DNA of 64,000 nucleotides. Source: Vanessa cardui. Its lineage: Eukaryota; Arthropoda; Insecta; Lepidoptera; Nymphalidae. The notes beneath the pieces are model-generated. The model had not been told where the DNA came from. It saw only the letters and a list, made by a program, of their open reading frames with translations, and did no database searches. Below, piece by piece: positions 1 through 11,759 of the stretch; position 1 is the first letter of the stretch, and each line of letters starts with the position of its first letter. The stretch is from assembly GCF_905220365.1 (NCBI RefSeq), contig NC_061127.1, positions 4,402,001-4,466,000 on the forward strand. Reading direction: 5' to 3'. Made by a program: the position numbers and the translations under genes.

Positions 1-2092
1 TGAGTGTTATAATTCTTATCTTAACTTTGCAGAAGAAAAGATTATATCCAACAGTAATTTTTACTGGTCATATATGAAAAGTAAACGCGATAAAAATGTT
101 AACACCTATCTAAAATTAATGAAAAATGATGAAAGTGTAGCGTCTGATGGCTTAGCAATTTGTAACCTATTTGCGTCACAGTTCTCTTCGCTGTATGAAG
201 AAAACGAGAGCAAGTACGATATTGATAAAATACTGCGAACCATGGATGCTACAGTCAGTTGCAATAATAGCCTACCTTTGATCCAGCTTGATGAATCCAA
301 AGTCATTAAAAAAATTAATGAATTTAGATATGAATAAGGGTGCTGGATCTGACAATATTCCGCCTAATTTTATTATAAACTGTGCCCAAAGTCTTGCTGT
401 ACCACTAACAATTATTTTTAAAAAAGCATTAGTCACCCGAATATTTCCTTCTAAGTGGAAAACTGCGAAAGTAGTTCCTATTTTCAAAAGTGGAGAAAAA
501 AATTATGTAAAAAACTATAGGCCTATTTCAATCCTTTCTATCTTTGGTGAGGTGTTGGAGTCTCTAATATATCCATATATTTACAGTCATGTTAAATGTT
601 TTCTTAGTACCCACCAGCATGGCTTCATAGCCGGTCTACCGACCGATCTACATGCACAAATTTAGTAAATTACTCCGAAATCTTATTTGAATCTGTTGAT
701 AGGAACAAGAGAGTGGCTGTTATCTACACAGACTTAAGTAAAGCATTTTACTTGGTTCCGTGTTCAGTTCTAGTCTTGAAGGTGTCCAATTATTGTATTG
801 TCGGATCTTTACTGAGATTTCTAGGATCATATCTCACAGAAAGACATTTTTATGTTGTTGCCAGCGGTTATGAATCGGTTGAATGCGATGTAAAATCTGG
901 AGTCCCACAAGGGTCACGCCTGGGTCCACTGCTCTTCAATATATTCATAAACGATCTGCCTAATTGTTTTAAATATTCTACACCATTTCTGTATGCTGAC
1001 GATGTCAAACTTCTTAAAATAATTGAAGAACCAAATGACACTATTCTTTTACAAGATGATCTGACAAGATTATACCATTGGTGTAATGATAACGGCATGA
1101 GACTTAATTCAGTAAAATGTTCATGGATATCATTCACCAGGAGTTTAAAAGAATTTCAAACGAATTATTACATAGCTGGTGCCCCTATTAAATCTGTGGA
1201 CAGAATTTCAGATCTGGGAGTAATCTTCGACAAAAAACTAACTTTCATACCTCATATTGATGGTGTAATTAGCCGTGCCTCGAAAATATTGGGTTTTGTA
1301 ATAAGAAATGGAAGATTATTTCGAAATCCTAGAACAAAAATTATTTTATTTAATAGCTTAGTCAGGAGTATACTGGAATACGGAAGCGTTGTTTGGAGGC
1401 CACATTATGCAACACACTGCCTAAGACTTGAGAGGATACAGAAACGTTTTCTTTATCATATTACTTATCATATTATACTGTCTCGTTAGGTAAAGGGAAA
1501 ATGCTTCCTTCTTACAAAAAAAGATTGGAATTTTTCAAAATTCTTTCACTAAGTGATCGGAGGGATTTGTTGGATTTAAAATTTCTATATAAAACATTTA
1601 ACAACAACTATGATAACTCGTTTTTTATATCAAAAATTAAATTGAATGTTCCCATTAGATATCCACGTAAACCAATAACACCATTAGTAAGACCTTTCCG
1701 CAAAACTGATTTAGGAAGCTATTCACCTGTATCTCGCTTATGTAAAATTTTGAATGAGCACAGTGCTATTTTAGACCCTTTTGGAGACTCATCAAACAAG
1801 TTTCACAAAAAATATTGTCAAAATTGTCAGCTAATTTTTTTTTTTAAGTTTGTATGTTATTATTTTACTATTATAGTTAATTCTTGTCATTTTTAATTAA
1901 CCTTGATTTACTAACAATTAATTATTTGTAAGTTTGTCATCTCCAACTGTATCTTTGCAAGTGGTATTCACCTTAATAGGTAATGCATTTAGTTTTAAGT
2001 TGTATTAAAATTGTATACCTTTGTACGTGTTGATGTATTTACCACTGGTGAATCTTAAATAAATAAATAAAAAAAAATAAAAATTTTAACAT
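1..2092 (+). mobile_element. Decayed jockey-like non-LTR retrotransposon, 3' part
   Basis: The reverse-transcriptase half of a LINE, with its 5' end outside the window. Open segments at 74-337, 288-665, 713-1489 and 1501-1896 are pieces of one ORF2, broken by frame changes near 290-335 and 660 and a stop at 1487-1489. Visible RT landmarks in order are a YRPIS block near 520, a D-x-x-K-AF block at 730-750, SGVPQGS near 900 and the catalytic YADD at 992-1003. The segment after 1501 matches the usual C-terminal tail of jockey/CR1-type ORF2 in spacing and composition. The copy ends in an A-rich TAAA-type tail (about 2056-2092). No intact ORF remains, so it is inactive. Clade placement (jockey or relative) is inferred from motif style. 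Confidence 0.85.
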
Positions 2093-2111
2093 TCCAAACA
2101 AATTGAATTTA

Positions 2112-2361
2112 GACGACCTCCATGGTCGAGTGGTGTGTACACCGGTTTTCATGGGTACGCCACTCTGAGGTCCCGGGTTCGATTCCCGGCCGAGTCGATG
2201 TAGATTACCATTAGTTTTCTATGTTGTCTCGGGTCTGGGTGTTTGTGGTACCGTCGTTACTTCTGATTTCCATAACACAAGTGCTTCAGCTACTTACTTT
2301 GGGATCAGAGTAATGTATGTGATGTTGTCTCATATTTATTATTTATTTATTTATTTATTTA
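2112..2361 (+). repeat. tRNA-derived SINE, family A
   Basis: A short retroposon with a Pol III A-box-like segment (TGGTCGAGTGG) and a B-box (GGTTCGATTCC, about 2180), a unique body and a TTTA-repeat tail. It sits directly behind the jockey tail. Two further copies occur on the minus strand at about 14746-14988 and 43637-43782. The B-box and A-box spacing is tRNA-like, but there is no complete cloverleaf. Confidence 0.85.
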
Positions 2362-2392
2362 ATTGCTAACTACTTTAACTACCTATCTATCT

Positions 2393-2823
2393 AAAAGTAT
2401 TGAAAATAATTGCGTATTCAACATATTTTTAGAGTCCTCCTAAGTAGAATGAAATGAAAAATATTAGACTACTTAAAAGTCGATTTACGATTATATAATG
2501 TAGTTATAATTATTGCTATATTTGGTATATCTACAGTATATCTATCAAAAAACAATACGAGAATACTTTAACAAATATGTTTTTTACAAATTACCTTTTA
2601 TACAATAATATACTGGATCAATCAAGGGGCTCGTATCGCTTCTTTCTTTTGATTGTTGGGGCTAGGGCACCGTTGCTGACACCGGCTCCAAATATACCAA
2701 TAACTATAACTACGTTATATAATCGTAAATCGACTTTTAAGTGGTCTAATATTTTTCATTTCATTTTACTTAAGAGGACTCTAAAAAATATGTTAAATAC
2801 GCAATTATTTTTAATACTTTTTA
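2393..2823. repeat. Foldback element, ~132-bp inverted arms
   Basis: The arms 2393-2524 and 2688-2823 are near-perfect reverse complements, with a 163-bp spacer. The same arms flank a larger interior at 11760-12749, and one arm recurs at about 20117-20240. This is a family of inverted-repeat elements, probably a non-autonomous DNA transposon. The superfamily is not identified. Confidence 0.75.
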
Positions 2824-2894
2824 GTGCATATTCATTTGTTTTAAAAGTGTGTTATGTTTGAAGTCGGTTTTACTTTTTGTTAAAATTTTTATTT

Positions 2895-3622
2895 ATCATC
2901 GTTCTCCTCGGTATGAAGTCTATTGCATATTTCTGACTATTAGAGATGTACTACTACCGATGGTAAATATAACTGAAAAATCATAAAACATCTACGAAGT
3001 AAAAAAAAAACGATAAAGAGCCTTTAAAACAATAAAACAATCTGACTAATACCTCATAGGTATAGTGAAATGAATTTTTGGAGTAAAATTTAGCAGTAAG
3101 TTTGTGATTCCACTATTCTATAAAGATAACTGTGACATCGATTTACAATTCATTTTGTTAATATATTTTTGTTTATCTAGGTAGATGACAACGCTTTTTA
3201 CGAGATATTTAATAATGCAAGAGTCATGTCTATAAATTGCCCGAAGCGTTGCAAAAAATATATATATTTTTCAGGATATTTGTCACCAACAATCTCGCTG
3301 ATACCTAACTGAACATATGTTTGTTAGGTTTCGGCTAGCGTTCTTGACCACGAGCATATCGCAAATCAAATCAAATTGCAAGTAATCATAAATTTGTACA
3401 ATATATATCTTAATTACTTGCAATCGTATTATTTACTTAATTAAACCTAAATCTACGATCTATTGTCATGTTTATTGTATATATATAAAATAAACATAAT
3501 TATTTTGTGAATAAGTTGTAATGAAATAAAATTAATTAAAATAAAATATTTTGACACAAAATTAACACTGTATGTGGCTCCGCTCCGGCATTGAAGAATA
3601 GTGCATCCATCCTCATTGAGAT
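2895..3622. repeat. Segmental duplication block upstream of reductase copy 1
   Basis: Stretches of this noncoding block (2895-2940, 3285-3475, 3560-3610) align in the same order with 8118-8560, upstream of reductase copy 2, with substitutions and small indels. No coding potential is seen. It is the outer part of the unit duplicated with the reductase gene. Confidence 0.65.
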
Positions 3623-3690
3623 CTAGCGACCCGCCCCGGCTTCGCACGGGTTGTTGGTATAACTTATATCGGTATAAACATTCAGTTTAG
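3623..3690 (-). mobile_element. Helitron-like 3' end
   Basis: On the minus strand the sequence runs through a GC-rich hairpin (ACCCG...CGGGT) and stops at CTAG, the standard Helitron 3' terminus. The body runs rightward into the GT-rich microsatellite, and its 5' limit was not found. Lepidopteran non-autonomous Helitrons (LEP1-type) end in very similar sequence. Confidence 0.6.
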
Positions 3691-3692
3691 TG

Positions 3693-3795
3693 GGATGAGT
3701 GTGTGTGTGTGTGTGTGAGTGCGTGTGCGTGTGTGTGTGGGTGTGTGTGCGTGTGTACGTATGAGTGTGTGCGTGCGTGGTTGTGCGTTGTTTAT
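3693..3795. repeat. (GT)n / (TGTGCG) microsatellite
   Basis: An impure GT-dinucleotide repeat with interspersed GC and GA steps, about 100 bp, between two Helitron-like ends. Confidence 0.9.
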
Positions 3796-4582
3796 ATTCT
3801 GGTTTTGCACATTACTATTTTATTATACTAAATTTAAAAGTCGTCATTTTTCATCTATATAGAACGTGACTTAAAACATGAGCCGCCATTGTGTGACGTA
3901 AGACCGGCTAATACGGTCAGTTCAGTTTTAAGTTATTAACTGCTAAATTATATCTATCAACTTTAACTTCAAGGATTTACTTTAAGTTTAAATTTTAAAA
4001 AATCAAAATTAATTTAGTTACCTCGTATTTATTTATTACAATGTCAACGGATTTGAAAAAACAGATAGTACGAATCTGCCAATTATTGATTCAATTATGG
4101 TTGCAAAGTTCTTTGCACGTAAGCTAGACTACAGTTTATATTCTTTACTTATAACACAATTTTTTTATAGTAGTACATTAGTAGTTTTATAGTAGTAGTA
4201 GTTATATTTTGTATATAATTTTAGTACCGACTAATTTATAATATCTATCAATTATTATTCAGTGCCACTATGTCCTCACCCATTCTTTTTTTTAATCTGT
4301 AGAATTAACTTTATTATAAGAATTAACAACATTAAATGGTAAAATATATACAAATATGAACTAAAACTAGTTACTGTATAAATCTTGACCGCATGGAATG
4401 GTGGCAAGAATGCTAGCAGCATTTCCCCGTTGAATCGCAATTCCGATCCCCTGGGCAAAAAACGAACCAGCCTTCCTGTCACCAGTGGAGGCAATGAGGC
4501 GAGGTGTTATACTTTTGATGAAGCTCTTTGTACCACTACCCACTATTCTTTATGATTGATTACAAAAACTTGATTCCGTAGT
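3796..4582. other. Gene-free repeat-derived stretch
   Basis: AT-rich sequence with no supportable exon. A short GC-richer patch at about 4385-4505 looks like a fragment of an unidentified transposable element. Its 72-codon antisense frame has no recognisable domain. Confidence 0.5.
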
Positions 4583-4775
4583 CATTACATAGTATCAAAC
4601 AAAGTCGTTTACGGATGGCTGCTTCAGATTTTTAAAATTACGCAACGGATTTTTATGCGATTTTTTTAAGGATAGAGTAATTGAGAAGAAGGTTTTGCAT
4701 AGAAGAAACAAAAAGAACTCTGTAATTGATTTAATATCAGCATTGTACCCGTGCGAAGCCGGGACGGGTTGCTAG
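4583..4775 (+). mobile_element. Non-autonomous Helitron, copy ending at 4775
   Basis: It carries the body shared by all copies in this window (an AAATTACGCAACGGATTTT-like core and a GAAGGTT block). It ends in a hairpin (ACCCGT...ACGGGT) followed by CTAG at 4772-4775 and T. Related copies lie at 12781-12900, 13438-13692, 51537-51818, 55143-55430 and 61646-61873. Confidence 0.75.
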
Positions 4776-4828
4776 TATTTTAATAATTACATTATTATAT
4801 TTTGTAGAAGTAAAAGTATCTACATAAC

Positions 4829-5131
4829 TAGTTACGAATGTATATTATACTCGCTGTGCCCGCAACCTTTTACGAATTTGAATATAAAAAAAATATATAT
4901 TATTGTAGCCTAAGTTACTCCCTATTATATCAGTTATCTGCCAGTAAATGTCCCGTCAAAATCGGTCCAGCCGTTCACGAAATTAGCCGGAGCTAACAGA
5001 CAGACAGACCGACAAAAATTGTAAAAAAAGTTTTTCTGGTATATGTACTGTATATAAATACATATGGATTGGGTAAAAAAGGGCTATTTTAGTACTTATT
5101 ACAAACAGACACTCTGATTTTATTATATGTA
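4829..5131 (-). repeat. Interspersed repeat, family R
   Basis: Reverse orientation of a repeat also present at 41074-41280 and 54064-54332 on the plus strand. Shared blocks include a CAGACAGACAG-like stretch and the GCCGTTC / ATCGGTCC block. The plus-strand copy at 54332 ends in CTAG, so a Helitron-like origin is possible but not shown. Confidence 0.6.
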
Positions 5132-5339
5132 GATTTAACATTTTTCTGTTTGTTAATATATAGAATATATTATTAAATGTATTAAATATGAATACATGTT
5201 AATTATTTTTTCATATCAATCATCATTCATTTTTTTGATAAGTAGATTATATCGGGTACTTACTTGATACATTCAAAGTTTCGAATTCATTGCCGAAAGC
5301 AAGAAGTCACGATGAGGTGTGGAGCGTAGCACTTACAAC

Positions 5340-5458
5340 GATGACACAGACTATAATATAAACTGGTACAAAACTGTGAGCGCATCGGAAAAATCGTCAG
5401 TCTCGAGATAGCTCGCGGAAGCAGCGACTCGTGTGATACTCGAACTTCTAATAAAAAG
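5340..5458 (+). promoter_or_regulatory. Promoter and noncoding exon 1 of reductase copy 1
   Basis: TATAAA at 5357-5362 and the arthropod initiator TCAGT at 5397-5401 are conserved in sequence and 42-bp spacing with copy 2 (9361 and 9401). Exon 1 ends at 5458 in AAAAAG before GTAAAT. The matching acceptor is the CAG at 5987-5989, 23 bp before the ATG at 6013. Conservation among copies supports function; the exact start site is inferred. Confidence 0.6.
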
Positions 5459-6012
5459 GTAAATGAGTAGTAGTAGTTATATATATATACGTGCTCTAAG
5501 GTAGCCGTGGTAACCTGACTTTACTTGCCTTACCATAAATAATAATGTATAAATAAAAAGTAATGTAATAAACGAAGCTGATTATCATTTAAGTGTTTTT
5601 CAAGAGATTAATTTGAGTAACATTAATGTTTTTCAGTTTTCACTTTAAAAACTATGTAACTACTAGTTTACCGTGTATTTCATATATTTGTTAAAAGTTT
5701 ATTAAATTATAAATTTATAACCAACAAACCTCTAGAATTTCGTGACTTTCCTAGACAGTTATTTGGTTCATTCTATGATATACCAATAACCTATTATCCG
5801 AGCACAAGAGGCGTAAAGACATATAAACTTCGAGATCGAATTGTCGTGATGACATTGGTTAGAGAACTCGAATAGTCTATTATGTTCATTGTGGTTTTGA
5901 GAACATTAGAGTTTAAATAAATTCAATAAATAATAATTCACGACAGTCATGTGAAAAATTACTAATTAATTCCTTTTACTTTTTTTCAGAGCTGATCAAA
6001 AATCATACTATC

Positions 6013-7026
6013 ATGGTGAAGGCAAGAAAATATGTTGTTAAAAAATACTTCGAAGGCGTACCGAAAAGGTCTGATTACGAAATAGTAGAATACGAAATAC
6101 CACCTCTCAAAGATGGCGACGTTTTGGTCAAAACTGAATGGGTCAGCGTGGACCCGTACTTGCGTTCTTACCATCGGGTTCACCCGGTGCCGTACGACCA
6201 ATTTAGTTTTCAAGTTGGTATAGTTGAACAATCCAAAGACCCTAATTTTCCTGTAGGAAGCCGAATTGTATCCCATAAAGGGTGGTGTGACTATGCAGTG
6301 ATAAATGTAGCAAAAGATGTCCGGAATTACTATTTAGATGTAACTTATAAGTTACCAGATTTAAAAGGCATGTCCCCGTCGATAGCTATTGGTACAGTTG
6401 GAATGCCTGGACTTTCGGCTTATTTTGCATTTTTGGAAGTTTGCCAGCCCAAAGCTGGAGAAACTGTAGTTGTAACCGGTGCAGCAGGAGCTGTAGGTTC
6501 TGTTGTCGGACAAATTGCTAAAATCAAAGGATGTAAAGTCATCGGTTTCGCTGGATCGGACGATAAAGTAGAATGGTTGGAGAAGGAACTCGGATTCGAC
6601 AAAGCCTTTAATTATAAGACCGCCGATGTCCAGAAGGAGCTTAAAGCTGCTGCACCTAATGGAGTGGATTCTTACTTTGATAACGTGGGCGGTGAAATAA
6701 GCAGTATAATTATAGGTCAGATGAATAAAAGAGGAAGGGTAGTTGTTTGCGGCAGTATTAGCTCATACAATGAGGATCAAACGAAACTACCAAAAGCTAC
6801 GATTTTACAACCATCTATCCTTGGAAATGAGCTTAGAATAGAAGGATTCCTTATACCAAGTTACATCGACCGCTGGCCTGAGGGCATCAAACAGCTGATT
6901 ACCTGGATAAAGAATGGCCAATTAAAACCAACGGAGCATGTGACAGTCGGTTTTGACAAGATTTTCGACGCATTCGTTGGAATGTTAGCTGGAGAAAACA
7001 TTGGAAAAGCTGTCGTTAAAGTGTAA
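6013..7026 (+). CDS. Ptgr1: Prostaglandin reductase 1-like, copy 1
   Basis: A 337-residue medium-chain dehydrogenase/reductase of the PTGR1 (leukotriene B4 dehydrogenase) family, close to the roughly 330 residues of vertebrate PTGR1. Family members use NADPH to reduce the double bond of 15-oxo-prostaglandins and of toxic alkenals and enones in the cytosol. The N-terminal catalytic fold (residues 1-120) is followed by the NADPH-binding Rossmann segment, with the glycine motif GAAGAVG at 156-162 and FDNVGGE at 222-228. No catalytic zinc cysteines are seen, as expected for this zinc-free branch. The coding region is a single exon behind a 5'UTR intron (5459-5989). The ATG is chosen because all copies start MVKARKY in an ATCATGG context. 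AATAAA is at 7101-7106. The physiological substrate in this insect is unknown. Confidence 0.95.
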   Translation: MVKARKYVVKKYFEGVPKRSDYEIVEYEIPPLKDGDVLVKTEWVSVDPYLRSYHRVHPVPYDQFSFQVGIVEQSKDPNFPVGSRIVSHKGWCDYAVINVAKDVRNYYLDVTYKLPDLKGMSPSIAIGTVGMPGLSAYFAFLEVCQPKAGETVVVTGAAGAVGSVVGQIAKIKGCKVIGFAGSDDKVEWLEKELGFDKAFNYKTADVQKELKAAAPNGVDSYFDNVGGEISSIIIGQMNKRGRVVVCGSISSYNEDQTKLPKATILQPSILGNELRIEGFLIPSYIDRWPEGIKQLITWIKNGQLKPTEHVTVGFDKIFDAFVGMLAGENIGKAVVKV

Positions 7027-7106
7027 GGTATTTTACAATGGTACCTATTAAAACAAAAATTTATAAAAGTATTTTAATATCACTTATACGTGTCATTTAT
7101 AATAAA

Positions 7107-7789
7107 TATATATTTTAATTAGAATATTTCGTATTTATTTCATTAAATGTCTTTTGTATGCTACTGTTACTTACAATCATATAGAACGAGAGTCAAGATG
7201 ATTTACTAATACATGTTCAAATACTTTCTATAATAATTTATTATGTACTAATGTATTGTTACCTATAAATATTATTCATAAAATTCTACATATAAGGGAT
7301 TTAGTATGGGTTGGCAATTTTGTATAGGTTAGTCTGGAAATCCGTTATTTGTGAAGTAAGGAGCTAAAAATTTTATTTTTGGGATACCGAAAAAAAAAAT
7401 TGGTTGACACGTAATAAGGCGTTTCTGGATACTTTACGTTTAAGGAGGGAAGTAGGGGTAGACATTTTTTCGTATAAAACATAGTTTGGAAGACTGTCAT
7501 TTTTGAAGTAAGAAGTATGAAACTTTTTGGGCTACTGATTAATAATGAGTAGATATTCTACTCTAAGGGCTGAAATACACGTCATTGCGATACACAAAGG
7601 TCATGAACATATTATTTTAAGATAATTTGTAAATGTACTCATATTCTACGCGAGAAAAACTGCGGATAACAGCAAGAATTTAATAAAACCTCTAACTCCT
7701 AGTATTAAAACCTCTAACTCCTAGTATATAAATATTCTGTAAACTACCGAAATATCAGCTTTCTAAAAAAAGTGTTTGTAAAAATAACA
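7107..7789. other. Gene-free stretch with a 22-bp tandem duplication
   Basis: AT-rich intergenic sequence after copy 1. Only a local duplication at about 7680-7729 stands out (unit TAAAACCTCTAACTCCTAGTAT, two copies). Confidence 0.6.
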
Positions 7790-8066
7790 ACAACAACAAC
7801 ATCAAGACAGCTTCTACGTTTCCCACTGCTGGGCTATTGTCTCCCTTTGAGGAGAAGGTTTGAAACATATTCGAGTTTTAGATTAGTTACAATGCGTTAT
7901 GCGGTTTGATGGATTACAAATGTGGCAGATTTTCTATGAAATTTGACACATGCAGGTTTCCTCGTGATGTTTTCCTTCACCGCCGAGCACGAGAATTATA
8001 AATACAAATTAAGCACATGAATATTCAGTGGTGCTTACCTGGGTTTGAACGTGTATTCATCGAATT
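7790..8066 (-). repeat. SINE family B, degraded copy
   Basis: The AAC-repeat tail, the TTTCCCACTGCTGGGC block and the CAGGTTTCCTCGTGATGTTTT block are in the same order as in intact minus-strand copies (31620-31930, 53324-53626). The tRNA-like head is truncated at about 8066. Confidence 0.75.
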
Positions 8067-8117
8067 TGGATTTCTTTATTCTTAAAGAATAGCGAATGTA
8101 CGTATCCCATTCAAAAA

Positions 8118-8560
8118 TCCTTCTCCTCGGTATGAAGTCTATTGGATATTTCTCACTATTTCAGTACCACTGTGGTATAATTTCTAGAATCTTTGTCACC
8201 AACAATACTGTGCGTGAACAGTTGTTCGTTACGTGTCAGCTAGCATTTTATAAATCATTCGCTTGGCAGATACGCAATCTAAACTCCATACGTATATCAC
8301 GAGCATATCATAAATCAAATCAAGTTGCAAGTAATCATAATTTGTACAATATATATCGTAATTACTTGCAATTTTATAACTTACTTAATCAAACATAAAT
8401 CTACAATCTTTTGACATATTTGAATAAATACATTTATTTTTTAAAAAAGATATAGTCAAATTACATAATAAGTATAAAATTATTTATCCAAACAATAACA
8501 CTATGTGGACCTATGTGACTCCGGCATAGAAGAATAGTGTATCTTTGACCTTAACATTAC
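8118..8560. repeat. Segmental duplication block upstream of reductase copy 2
   Basis: Aligns with 2895-3622 upstream of copy 1. It contains a 100-codon open frame, but the homologous stretch at 3290-3475 does not keep it open, so I treat it as noncoding. From 8561 to about 9290 the sequence is AT-rich with nothing recognisable. Confidence 0.6.
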
Positions 8561-9299
8561 AAAATTCGTTAGATTATAATCTATCTTGTCAGATTGTAAA
8601 CTGTTGAAATATTGTGAACCGTAAAATATTACTTTAATTTAATGCGTTATTTTTCGCTCCTGATACCTGAATCAATATTAAGCACGAATTTACAAAAAAT
8701 AACTTTCCTTTCAGAGAACTCTTCGTGAGAATAATAGGAAAGATAGAATCCTGCTTGAGTTACTGTAGATGATGCTTTTTTTACTTTTTAAGGCATTTTT
8801 GAGGAAAAAAATAAAAATATATTGAAATAATATCGTTTTCCGTCTCGCCTTTTTCAAATTTGGGCCGATAATTATTGTTTAAATATTGCAAAATATCTAG
8901 TGTTTATTCATTTTAAAAATCAGAAAAATAACTATTTTTATTGATACTTTTTTTAATACATTTTGTATGTTGCATTTTGACAAATTTTGAAAAAAGCTAA
9001 AAAAATGTGATAACTCAAAAATAGTTCATTTTGGCACCAAGCATATGGAGGTTAAAATTATTGCAAATAGTCATTCGCACCTATTACCTCCTAACGGAAA
9101 TACATCGAATTACCAATAACCTACAGGGTTCCGTACCGTCGTATCGTTCCGACGTATTTACGTAAAATATATTTTTAAATGTATTAAATATTAATACATA
9201 TTAACCCATTTTTTATGTATAATAATATAATGCGTGCTTTTGCGTCATCGTTCACTTTATCAGGCACTTACATGATTCAAAATTACGCATTTATTGCCG

Positions 9300-9461
9300 A
9301 AAGCGAGAAGTCACGATGAGGCGTGGAGCGTAGAACTTACTACGATGACACATATTATAATATAAAATGGTACAAAATTGTGAGCGCATCGGAAAAATTG
9401 TCAGTCTGAGATAGCTAGCGGAGTCAGTGACTCGTGTGATACTCGAACCTCTAATAAACAG
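9300..9461 (+). promoter_or_regulatory. Promoter and noncoding exon 1 of reductase copy 2
   Basis: TATAAA at 9361-9366 and TCAGT at 9401-9405, with the same 42-bp offset as copy 1. Upstream block 9290-9350 (GAAGTCACGATGAGGCGTGG) is also conserved. Exon 1 ends at 9461 before GTAAAT; the acceptor CAG is at 9907-9909. Confidence 0.6.
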
Positions 9462-9937
9462 GTAAATCAATAATATTTATTAAATAATGTCGAATCATTT
9501 GATAATGAAATGATTAGATAGCAAATCTAGAGATATTATATCAATAATTTGTGTACATGTTATGTATCTATAATCTCGGTTACTATTTTGTAATTTCGTA
9601 ATACCAGCCTTATTTATATATGACACAGTAGGAAAATATTTGGTTTTAACTTTGATTCTATGTGCCTTGTTTATTTTTCGATGTTAGTTTTTGTTCCATA
9701 AGTACCACATAATATTCTTTACATAACTAATAATAAATTGTAACTTGAAGTTACATCTACTGATCTAGTGATCTACTTGTACAATAGATACTAAACTTGC
9801 CTTACCAAAAGTGTGTATTGTTTAAGTATTTCTCAAGAGATTCATTTAAGTTGAAATAAAAAATATCAACAAAAAAAATTCTAATCATATTACTTTTACT
9901 TTTTTTCAGTGCTAATTAAATCAAAAATCATACCATC

Positions 9938-10951
9938 ATGGTGAAGGCAAGAAAATATGTTGTTAAAAAATACTTCGAAGGCGTACCAAAAAGGTCTGAT
10001 TACGAAATAGTAGAATACGAACTACCACCTCTGAAAGTTGGCGAAGTTTTAGTAAAAACAGAATGGGTCAGCGTGGATCCGTACTTGCGTATCTACCATA
10101 AGGTTCACCAGTTGCCTTACGACCAATTTAGTAATCAAGTTGGTATTGTTGAACAATCCAAAGACCCTAATTATCCCGTAGGAACCAGAATTGTATCCCA
10201 TAAAGGGTGGTGTGACTATGCAGTGATAAATACCGCAAAAGTTGAACCGGAAGATTACTTAGATGTAAAATATAAGTTACCAGATCTAAAAGGCATGTCC
10301 CCTTCGATAGGTCTTGGTACAGCTGGAATGCCTGGAGTTTCGGCTTATTTTGCATTTTTGGAACTTTGCCAACCCAAAGCTGGAGAAACTGTAGTCGTAA
10401 CTGGTGCAGCAGGAGCAGTAGGTTCTATAGTCGGACAAATTGCTAAAATCAAAGGATGTAATGTCATCGGTTTCGCTGGATCGGACGATAAAGTAAAATG
10501 GTTGGAGAAGGAACTCGGATTCGACAAAGCCTTTAATTATAAGACCACCGATATCCAGAAGGCTCTTAAAGCTGCTGCACCTAATGGAGTGGATTGTTTC
10601 TTTGATAACGTGGGTGGTGAAATGTGCAGTATAATTGTAGGTCAGATGAATAGAAAAGGAAGGGTAGCCGTTTGCGGCTATGTTGGCTCATACAATGAGG
10701 AACTAACCGAACAACCAAAAGCTACGATTTTACACCCATCTATCGTTTTAAATGAGCTTAGAATAGAGGGATTCGTTGCAAGAAGTTGGCTCGACCGTTG
10801 GCCTGAGGCCATCGAACAGCTGATTACCTGGATAAAGAATGGTCAATTAAAACCAACGGAGCATGTGACAGTCGGTTTCGACAAGATTTTCGACGCATTC
10901 GTTGGAATGTTAGCTGGAGAAAATGCTGGAAAGGCTGTTGTTAAAGTTTAA
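9938..10951 (+). CDS. Ptgr1: Prostaglandin reductase 1-like, copy 2
   Basis: A 337-residue paralogue of copy 1 with the same NADPH-binding GAAGAVG at 156-162 and FDNVGGE at 222-228. The coding exon is single and the 5'UTR intron (9462-9909) is shorter than in copies 1 and 3. Its differences cluster in three places: residues 51-60, 96-108 and 253-292. In this fold those regions border the substrate pocket, while the nucleotide-binding core is almost identical to its sisters. AATAAA lies at 11022-11027. Expected role: NADPH-dependent reduction of oxo-eicosanoids or reactive alkenals. Different substrate preference from copies 1 and 3 is plausible but inferred. Confidence 0.95.
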   Translation: MVKARKYVVKKYFEGVPKRSDYEIVEYELPPLKVGEVLVKTEWVSVDPYLRIYHKVHQLPYDQFSNQVGIVEQSKDPNYPVGTRIVSHKGWCDYAVINTAKVEPEDYLDVKYKLPDLKGMSPSIGLGTAGMPGVSAYFAFLELCQPKAGETVVVTGAAGAVGSIVGQIAKIKGCNVIGFAGSDDKVKWLEKELGFDKAFNYKTTDIQKALKAAAPNGVDCFFDNVGGEMCSIIVGQMNRKGRVAVCGYVGSYNEELTEQPKATILHPSIVLNELRIEGFVARSWLDRWPEAIEQLITWIKNGQLKPTEHVTVGFDKIFDAFVGMLAGENAGKAVVKV

Positions 10952-11027
10952 GAGATTTTACAGTGGTATTAAAACTAACATGTATAAACGTATTTTAATA
11001 TCAGTTACGCGTGTTATTTCAAATAAA

Positions 11028-11759
11028 TATATGTGTTTGAAATATTTCGTATTTATTTTATTATTTTCCCTTGTATACTACTGTTTCACACAATCACACA
11101 TGTTCAATTACTTTCTATGATTTATTATGTAAAAATGTACTGTTACCGTTATTAACTTTATAAATCTAGTATAAATATTATTCAATATATACGTAATTGT
11201 ATTCTATTCCAACCAAAAGAGGAGAAAACAATATATAACAACAAATTATCGTAATATCAAAGTAGGTCAAATTAATCTATGATATTCACGATGGATTTGC
11301 GGAAACATTTTTGAACGTCGAAGAAGCTTAGTTGTCAGAATTTCAGAAGTAGAATTAAAGTGGGTATAAGTAGTTAAGTGTAGTGGTGCTGGACTATAAA
11401 ATAAAGATAATATATTAATTAAAAAATCTTAGTAGTGCACAATAATAGCTGAATATGAGCAAATTGAAATACGTACATCTATTTTTTGTTTATTTTTATT
11501 TATACTTCAATTGGAATAGGCTACGTTTAATCCATTATTCAAGTATCCCTCCACCCACACCATACTGAAAAGTGAGGAGGAGATACGATAAATGGTGATT
11601 TTTTAGCGGTTAACGCGCAAACTTGTGAAACTTATGGATGTGCAACATTGATATGCAGAAGAAACAGAGTCGGTGACATGACGCAAACTTGTGGAACACC
11701 ACGATTGACGCATTTTAGGTCAGAGCATGCACCGTCGACAACGACCTTGATGCCAAAAC
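11028..11759. other. Gene-free stretch after reductase copy 2
   Basis: AT-rich to about 11540, then a mixed-composition part (11560-11755) with a GCGCAAACTTGTG block occurring twice. I see no exon or named repeat. Confidence 0.5.

Noticed and set aside
8096..8398. 100-codon open frame upstream of reductase copy 2
   Set aside because: Its duplicated counterpart at 3290-3475 is not open, and composition is AT-rich intergenic.
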